This document shows positions 57,857-64,000 of a stretch of 64,000 bases of DNA, piece by piece (the first letter of the stretch is position 1; each line of letters starts with the position of its first letter). The notes beneath the pieces were generated by a model that worked only from the letters and a program-made list of their open reading frames with translations, had not been told where the DNA came from and did not search any database. Origin of the DNA: Vitis vinifera (taxonomy: Eukaryota; Streptophyta; Magnoliopsida; Vitales; Vitaceae); assembly GCF_030704535.1 (NCBI RefSeq), contig NC_081810.1, positions 5,985,501-6,049,500 on the forward strand, written 5' to 3'. Position numbers and translations under genes: made by a program.

Positions 57857-60800
57857 GGTCGCAGGAGTGACCGCAAACCTCCTTACCTAAAAGAATCAAA
57901 TGATAGGGGAACACAAAGTATATTAGTTATAAATATGCTATCCACACCTTCGAGAATCTGTAAAAGCTTTGAAGCTTATAAATTACTCAGCTAAATTCAA
58001 GCATAACCAACCCCATATAACGGCAATTAAGGTTTTGCTTATCCTCACACAGGAAGTACGACCCAAAATAATAATAATAATAATAATAATAATAAACGAT
58101 ATTAAAATGATCAGATCACAAAGCAAGAAGCCGCAATCCCTTATCTTCAAAATGTTCATGCCAACCATATGTGCTAAATGAAACCTTGATCTCCCACTCT
58201 CCAATCAATATAGTTAAATTAAAATGAACTAAACTCATCATCTAGAAGCAGTAGTCAACTTTAATTCTTATTAAAGAATTCTAGATCTGTTTACACTTTC
58301 AAAGCATCATTTTCCACCACATTGCAAAACCATTGCATAAAAAATCCCAGACCTACAGCATTACTTCGAAACAAGGTCAAAACCGCTCCTTTAGAGCTAC
58401 AATTTTAATTAACAGCTACAATTGCAACATTCAACAAACACACAATTTCCCCATATTTTGCCAGGAGAGGAAGAATCCAGTAAAACCCTAATCAGTATCC
58501 CTCCTAAAAATTTCTCCAGAACCAGCGATTAATACACCCAAAATCACGACCACACCTCAACACCACTGATGGACAACGACAACTACTTCTACTAGCGCTA
58601 GTACATCTCCAAACACCGATTCCAACAACACAAGATCCACATTGTCCCGATTCTTCTTACAAAAACATTCACATCGGAAATCCACACAACAACATCGAAA
58701 CAAACCTCCGTTTGGCCGCCGAGAAACAGAAGGAAAAGCAGAAAAAACCTGGAACCATGGGAGAGTGAATTCCAGTTTTCAAGATTCCGAATTTTGCATC
58801 TCTTTTCCCTGAGATTTCTCGACAACCAAAGAGAATCTAAAGAAAAAAAAAAAAAAAAAAGCGTTGCACGAAACCTGAAATCACTGGAATTCGCAGAATG
58901 GGGGACAGATTCATTTGCGGGTGAATTCCCTGTGTTTCCTGCAGTTGCAGTGTATTGTTTATGGTAGATTTACTTGGAGGCCTTTCTGGGAAATGCCACG
59001 ACACGTGGACTTGCATGTCACCGGACCGCTGCCACGACATCGAACAGCATGTCATGAGTGAACCGCACAGCACTTTGGGATTTGGACCATCTGCAGTCGC
59101 TTCTCTGATCGATAGTCGCAAAAAGGAAAGTGGGATTTCAATTTCAGCATGTGGGGTGGGCCTTCCACCTAAATCATTATTAATCATTTTAAATTTTATA
59201 TTTATGAATTATGTTCGTATTTATAATTATTTACCATATGAAATTGGTATCATTATTTTTTTTTGGTTTAAAGGCATTGTGATTTGTCAATTGTCAATGT
59301 CAAATTTCTGATTTCAGATAAAAGGTCGGTAGAAGGGGACGAAACCGCCTCCCACCTCCATAATCACAGACGCATTAGCCTCCAACTCCAAGCATAGGCT
59401 TCCAACACGTTACTAACAGTGAGGTGGACCTTGGCCACAGAGTGCCTGAGATATTATTTGGTATGGGAATCCCAAGGATTCGAGTCATATGGCTTCCATT
59501 CGGACATGTTTGCTGGGAACTCAACTATTGGGTAATGATTATTCGATTTTTGGGACCGACCAAACAAGTTCCAGGGCATCTCTCTCAACTCGGCATGGTG
59601 TGGCATTGAAGGGAAAAAAGAAATTGATTATGGTCAGAAAATCAATATTTGAAATGGGTGGACTCAAAGTACTGAAATTGCTTACTAAGGAATCAGCGTA
59701 TAAAATGAAATACACCCATTGGGTATGGGATTCGCATGCTTCACAATTTCGTACACGGCCATGCGAGCTGCTCAATGTCCTCTTCAAGCAAGACACCCAA
59801 TCGGGAATAAAAGCCTTTTGGGCGATCTAGCATGGACCTTGTTCGCCATTGTTGGGTCAAATCGCTGTTTCGAGTGATTTGTAAGCATCAAACACTTGAA
59901 CACGGGGGTATGAACTTGAGAACTTGATCAACTAGAAAGTTGTTCGAAGATGGAAATGGTGCCTCAAGTAGAGCGTCAGGTTGCTGCTGGGGAGCTGCTT
60001 TTGAAGGTAATGGTCAATTCCTGGACGGGTAAAAAGGGTACTTCAGGGTTTAGGGTTTTAGGTACCACACAGATGTTTGTATAGGACTTCTTGACGCTTG
60101 CTTTCTGTTCACTTCTTTTTGGCTATTTGCGAACCGCCTAATTGGAGAAATTGCCCTGGAAAGAGGCCTCTCTACATCCCACCCACAAGGCACATGACTA
60201 AAGGCTAAAGCTGAGTGATTTCTTCGCAAACACCAAACACAGAAGCCATCAGATGGGAAAACAAAAGCTTCTCCTTAGTCCCAAAAGGAGAAGCAAAAAA
60301 CCAGAACCAACAAAGCTGCAACTCCAATCACATCATTTACGAATCTTTGTCATGTTTTGATTTAGAGGAGAATAAAATAGGCCAACATTCCACCATATCC
60401 CACTTTCACCCATATTATACCAACCCCAAACCCCATAATCTGAACCATCGCCAGAAATTCAGGAGGTTTTGAAGTGCACATTTAAGTCGTGGCAGAAGCC
60501 AGTTGCTTTAGTAAAAGGGCCAGACATGGATGACAAATAAGGATGAGAGAGAGATGTGAGAGAAGATGAAAACTTGATGAAATGAATACAAGGAAAAGAA
60601 TTTCTGACGATAACTGGAGATTGGAATAGAAGCTAAAAACAAATTACAAAATTTTTTGTTTTGGTAGGAACACAAATTACAAAATTAAGCAAGTAACGAA
60701 TGCTTTCTTAAAGCTTTTATGCCATTAGATCCGCTACCAAGGCAAACCCATTTTCCTCACTTCCCAAAGCTTTGCTGCAAACCTTTCCTTCTTCTCCTGC

Positions 60801-60955
60801 CAATTCTTAATCCTTGAAAACCAATAACGCCCAACCATTTATGTAGCAAATGTAAGACCCCTTGAAAAGGAAAAAGAAAAAGCTATTTACAGTGATCCCA
60901 TCCAGATTGCGAAACAAAAAAAAAACTGAAATTTCTTATATTTTCATTCCCAAAT
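57857..60955. other. SDIR1 leader/promoter and intergenic DNA up to the RDUF 3' end
   Basis: 57887 to about 58746 is probably a leader intron of the SDIR1-like gene; it contains an (AAT)n microsatellite at 58069-58095. The promoter should lie near 58.9-59.3 kb (CACGTGG near 59001 is a G-box). 59.3-60.5 kb shows no recognisable gene. 60.5-60.95 kb is probably the RDUF 3' UTR. Confidence 0.45.
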
Positions 60956-62122
60956 TCACCATCTTGAATTTCCACTTTGATCTTCCAGTACCCAAGCTCT
61001 GCTCCTCCTCCGAACGTATCTACTGAAAACCGAACTTGAGTGACTGTGACTTCTGGTAATGGACCCAGGTTCTGAAGTTGAACGAGAAGATGATGAGGAA
61101 GAAGACCTAAACCTCCCTAAAAATGAGAAAATGTTGCGAAAAGCTCTGCCCAGTGATCCGCCGCTCTCTCTGGATCGGCTTCGTCTGGATGCCCATGAAA
61201 TCCTCCTTGGAGCACCACTATTATTGAACCCACCATCCATTTCTGTGTACACCACAGGAAGCTCACGCTCGCCGGCTCTTCTTCCTCCGGAAAACCTCCC
61301 CACGGCAAACCCACCGCCAGGAAGCCTCCATATGGTCAGCCCCACTGTCTCTTCTTCGTTTGGTGCCGGAGAAAGTGCTTCATTTCCAGATACCGGCGAG
61401 TTCCTTGTTCCGGGAACGTCCGTCGGCAACTCGTGGCGGCAAACAGGGCATGAATTGCGGAGAGATAGCCATGGGAGAATACAATCGGAATGATAGATAT
61501 GCTTACAGGGCATTTCGCGAGCCTCCGAACCCAGCTGGAACGCCTCTTTGCATACCGCACAGTGCAACTCTGTGACGATGTGGCTAGACACGATCTCGAT
61601 CGTCGGCATCGACTCCACGGCCGCCTTTGACGCCGGAGGGTGCTCGCCGCGCCCAAAACCATTGATTTCAATCTGCGAAAGCTGTTCCAGCAACCGATCA
61701 AACCCCGACCCCATCAAGAACTCCGACATGGTCGCCGGCAACGGCCGAAGCCCGGACCCTGCCCCGTCATCGTAGTACAATTCAAAACTACTCCTCTCCA
61801 CAACACCACCTTCACCACCACCTCCATCAGCCGGACCGCGGAGCACAATAACTGGATTAAACGGAGACCGATCACCGGCGTTCCTCCTGCTCCGCCGCAA
61901 CCCTAGATTCGCACTTTGCTCCGAATCCGGCCGGTTGTTCCCCAGCATGTACATCGCAGTCGCCGGAAACCGACGGTGGTGATTCTCCGATCTCGGCGTG
62001 GCCTCAATCTCCTCCAAGAAGCCACTCTCGCAGTACGGACACACGATGCTATCTTGAGCCCAAACTCTAACGAAACGAGTGCATCTGTGACACCAATAAG
62101 ACGTCGTCGAAGCCATCTCCAT
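60956..62122 (-). CDS. RDUF2: RING-H2 E3 ubiquitin ligase with DUF1117, RDUF1/RDUF2-like
   Basis: Single exon, 388 residues from the first ATG at 62122 (MEMASTTSYW); the frame is open further upstream to 62251 but without ATG. An N-terminal zinc ribbon has Cys pairs CHRC (11-14) and CPYC (28-31). RING-H2 at about 188-228 reads HCAVC ... CKHIYHSDC ... CPVCRHELP. DUF1117 follows (GLTIWRLPGGGFAVGRFSGG, about 261-280, on to MDGGFNNSGAPRRISW). The C-terminus is Ser/Arg-rich. In Arabidopsis RDUF1 and RDUF2 are ABA-induced ligases contributing to drought response. Orthology to RDUF2 rather than RDUF1 is suggested only by neighbouring genes as I remember them. Confidence 0.92.
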   Translation of the reverse strand: MEMASTTSYWCHRCTRFVRVWAQDSIVCPYCESGFLEEIEATPRSENHHRRFPATAMYMLGNNRPDSEQSANLGLRRSRRNAGDRSPFNPVIVLRGPADGGGGEGGVVERSSFELYYDDGAGSGLRPLPATMSEFLMGSGFDRLLEQLSQIEINGFGRGEHPPASKAAVESMPTIEIVSSHIVTELHCAVCKEAFQLGSEAREMPCKHIYHSDCILPWLSLRNSCPVCRHELPTDVPGTRNSPVSGNEALSPAPNEEETVGLTIWRLPGGGFAVGRFSGGRRAGERELPVVYTEMDGGFNNSGAPRRISWASRRSRSRESGGSLGRAFRNIFSFLGRFRSSSSSSSRSTSEPGSITRSHSHSSSVFSRYVRRRSRAWVLEDQSGNSRW

Positions 62123-62830
62123 ACCAGAAACCCCACCAAAAGAGATCGATCCTTTTTCAGATCCTCGGTTACCTGAACAATTCACAACCCGAGTTGACTC
62201 TTCCAAAGATCCCAAGAATTGACTCAACAGATCTGAGCCAAGAAGCCCCAACTCGCCGGAAACGACCCAGATCCGACGGCTCAGAAAGAGCGAAACTTTG
62301 AGGGAAGAGAGGAGAGAGAGTACGAAGAATACAAAGAAGAAGAAGACGAAGCTGAGGCTTTTAAGACTCGTCGTGGAGGGTTAACGGCGTAGTCTTGACG
62401 CGTGAGGCTGAGAAAGCGATTAGACGGACGTTCCCTACGTGGCGGCCATCGATTGGATGGACATTGACGGCGTGAGTGGAGCGTGGAAGTGGACTGGTCA
62501 GCGGTGCGAGCACATGGTAATATTTGAGATAAATTATATGAGGAAAAAGAATCGGGGCGACTCCCGCGTCCAACTTGAATCGTGGCTGGCGACGGGGGCA
62601 GACGTTGACTTGAAGGCGAAATGTGGTGTTCAAAATGCCGACTTTGAAATTCAAATCATCGCCGTTTCGTGGTGAAAAAGATTCCCAACCGAGGCTGAAG
62701 CCGGCTGACACTCGCCTTCTAATTAATAACATCGGAATACGACTGAAACGAAGGAAAAGAGGAGCATCCTTCTCATTTTGATGTCTTGTACAAAAAAATA
62801 ATTGCAGGCTGATGTGTGAGATGGGTCTCA
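62123..62830 (-). promoter_or_regulatory. Leader and promoter region of the RDUF-like gene
   Basis: GC-balanced compared with DNA further right. It includes a purine-rich strand near 62283-62350 (a CT-rich leader when read on the minus strand) and an ACGTGG motif near 62438. No separate gene is visible. Confidence 0.4.
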
Positions 62831-64000
62831 TTCAATAAATGTACGGTACAAGAAATTGATTTTCTATACCTATGTGATTTGGAGGAACTGGTTATTAATT
62901 TCACTTGTTTGGCATAGTTATTCTTATGCTATAAATTTAAACCTAAAGTTTAAATTGATAAGGAATAAACCGATTATGTTTATTAATTTCACTCTAATTA
63001 TTGTGCGAGCGAAAATTTTAATGCAAATAATATTAGTTTACTAATACAAACATAAAATAATAATAAAAACATACCCACGAGATTTTAATTTTAACATGAT
63101 TCGTATCTACATCCCTGAATGACAGAAAATCTTTCTATCATACCATAAAGAATATTATAAAAAGTAAAACTAAATAGATTTCCATAAATATCTTTTGTTT
63201 TTTAACTTTCTTTTTACATCACCCAAAGTTTCAATATATTTTAAAAAATACATGAAAGTGTCGTGAATAACAACACCCTAATCACAATCCCTCTCAAATA
63301 AATGTTATTGTAAAAAAAAACTTTATATTTGATTCGAAAGCATTTTAGTAAATAATATATAGTTGATAGGACATAAGTCACGATGTCTTGTAACTATTAA
63401 CTTTTATTTTTAATAACAAAAGGAATAAAATGATGAATATTCTTACCCTATGTTTGGGAATTATTATGACTTAATTAAAGAATAATTAGGTTTTTGACAT
63501 CACCTATGAATAACAAAAGTAAGGACTTTCCTATTCCTTGAAAATATAGGTAAAAGATATGAAATAAAATGTGTAGTCAACATTTGACAAACCTCTCACA
63601 ATATCTTAAGAGTTGTCTTCGACATTCAAATCTTGTTACCTAATCTTGATAAGTATGGGAAAGGCATGTTAAACAAGATGGGGAAGAAAATAAAGAAATT
63701 GAAAAATTAAAACTTTAAATTTCTGTGGCCTAAGGCTGCATTATGGAACACTTTCCCTTTTCCCATCTGGTTTAAGGTGGTAGGGTACACTTGACTTGCT
63801 TGAAAAACAAAACAGTATCAAATTTGCAAGAGAGCCATCCAAATGGAAGATGGGCTACAAGTCAAAAACAAAAGAGAAAATGACAAGGCAATGGTATTTT
63901 CTACAACAAAAAGTTTTACCATCACGCCAAGAAAAAAGTTTGTATAGTATGAGTTGCACTTAAGTATCTCCACATGTTTTTATAGTTACGTGTACATATT
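62831..64000. other. AT-rich repeat debris at the right edge
   Basis: No coding exon. Bases 63008-63190 match the dispersed repeat at 31915-32110 in block order. The remainder is AT-rich and unrecognised up to the window edge. Confidence 0.5.

Noticed and set aside
62123..62251. 43-codon upstream extension of the RDUF frame
   Set aside because: It starts at TTG and has no ATG before 62122; family proteins begin just before the SYWC zinc ribbon.
1..64000. CRISPR arrays, operons, bacterial ribosome binding sites
   Set aside because: Spliced plant nuclear DNA; no spacer-repeat structure or prokaryotic signals present.

Overview
This is a eukaryotic, plant nuclear window: genes are split by GT-AG introns, intergenic DNA is AT-rich and full of MITE-like repeats, and a 10.6 kb LTR retrotransposon sits in the middle. 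The gene set (mitochondrial FtsH, CYP707A, SIAMESE-related, MIR172, RTFL/DEVIL, ZIP, SDIR1-like, RDUF-like) is that of a dicot. The texture fits a woody eudicot such as grapevine (Vitis), but the species is inferred, not shown. All identifications come from reading translations and motifs; no database was searched.

Layout. 163-5621 (-): 5' two thirds of a mitochondrial m-AAA protease gene (FTSH3/FTSH10 type), running off the left edge before its peptidase domain. 7493-8683 (+): a single-exon, probably plastid-targeted membrane protein of the ICMT/PEMT methyltransferase superfamily. 8.7-13.9 kb: gene-free, with a near-perfect hairpin and a degenerate repeat field. 13961-17721 (-): a complete eight-exon CYP707A (ABA 8'-hydroxylase) gene. 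18782-29357: a young Ty3/gypsy element of Tat type, bounded by 5-bp target duplications (AACCC), inserted about 1.06 kb upstream of the CYP707A start codon. Its gag-pol is broken by nonsense codons and a frameshift, but it carries an intact three-exon antisense gene with its own promoter-like TATA box. 29.4-36 kb: displaced flank, Tourist-like MITEs and a decayed copia gag remnant. 36072-36299 (+): a small SIAMESE-related CDK inhibitor. 36.3-43.5 kb: AT-rich, MITE-bearing. 43.88-44.01 kb (+): a MIR172 precursor. 48656-48913 (+): an RTFL/DEVIL small polypeptide. 52803-54177 (-): a ZIP2-like metal transporter. 55032-57856 (-): an SDIR1-like RING-H2 E3 ligase with eight coding exons. 60956-62122 (-): an RDUF1/2-like RING E3 ligase with DUF1117. 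The right end is AT-rich repeat debris.

How the genes relate. Three genes belong to ABA biology: CYP707A (ABA catabolism), SDIR1-like and RDUF-like (E3 ligases linked in Arabidopsis to ABA and drought responses). From memory, the order SMR - MIR172 - RTFL - ZIP2 - SDIR1 - RDUF is split in Arabidopsis between the At5g59 and At3g55/At3g46 regions, so this may be an unfractionated ancestral block. The most unusual object is the Tat-type retrotransposon: an intact antisense gene inside a decayed element, unusual TCCGGA density, and LTRs carrying ABRE/CE3-like motifs upstream of an ABA-catabolism gene.
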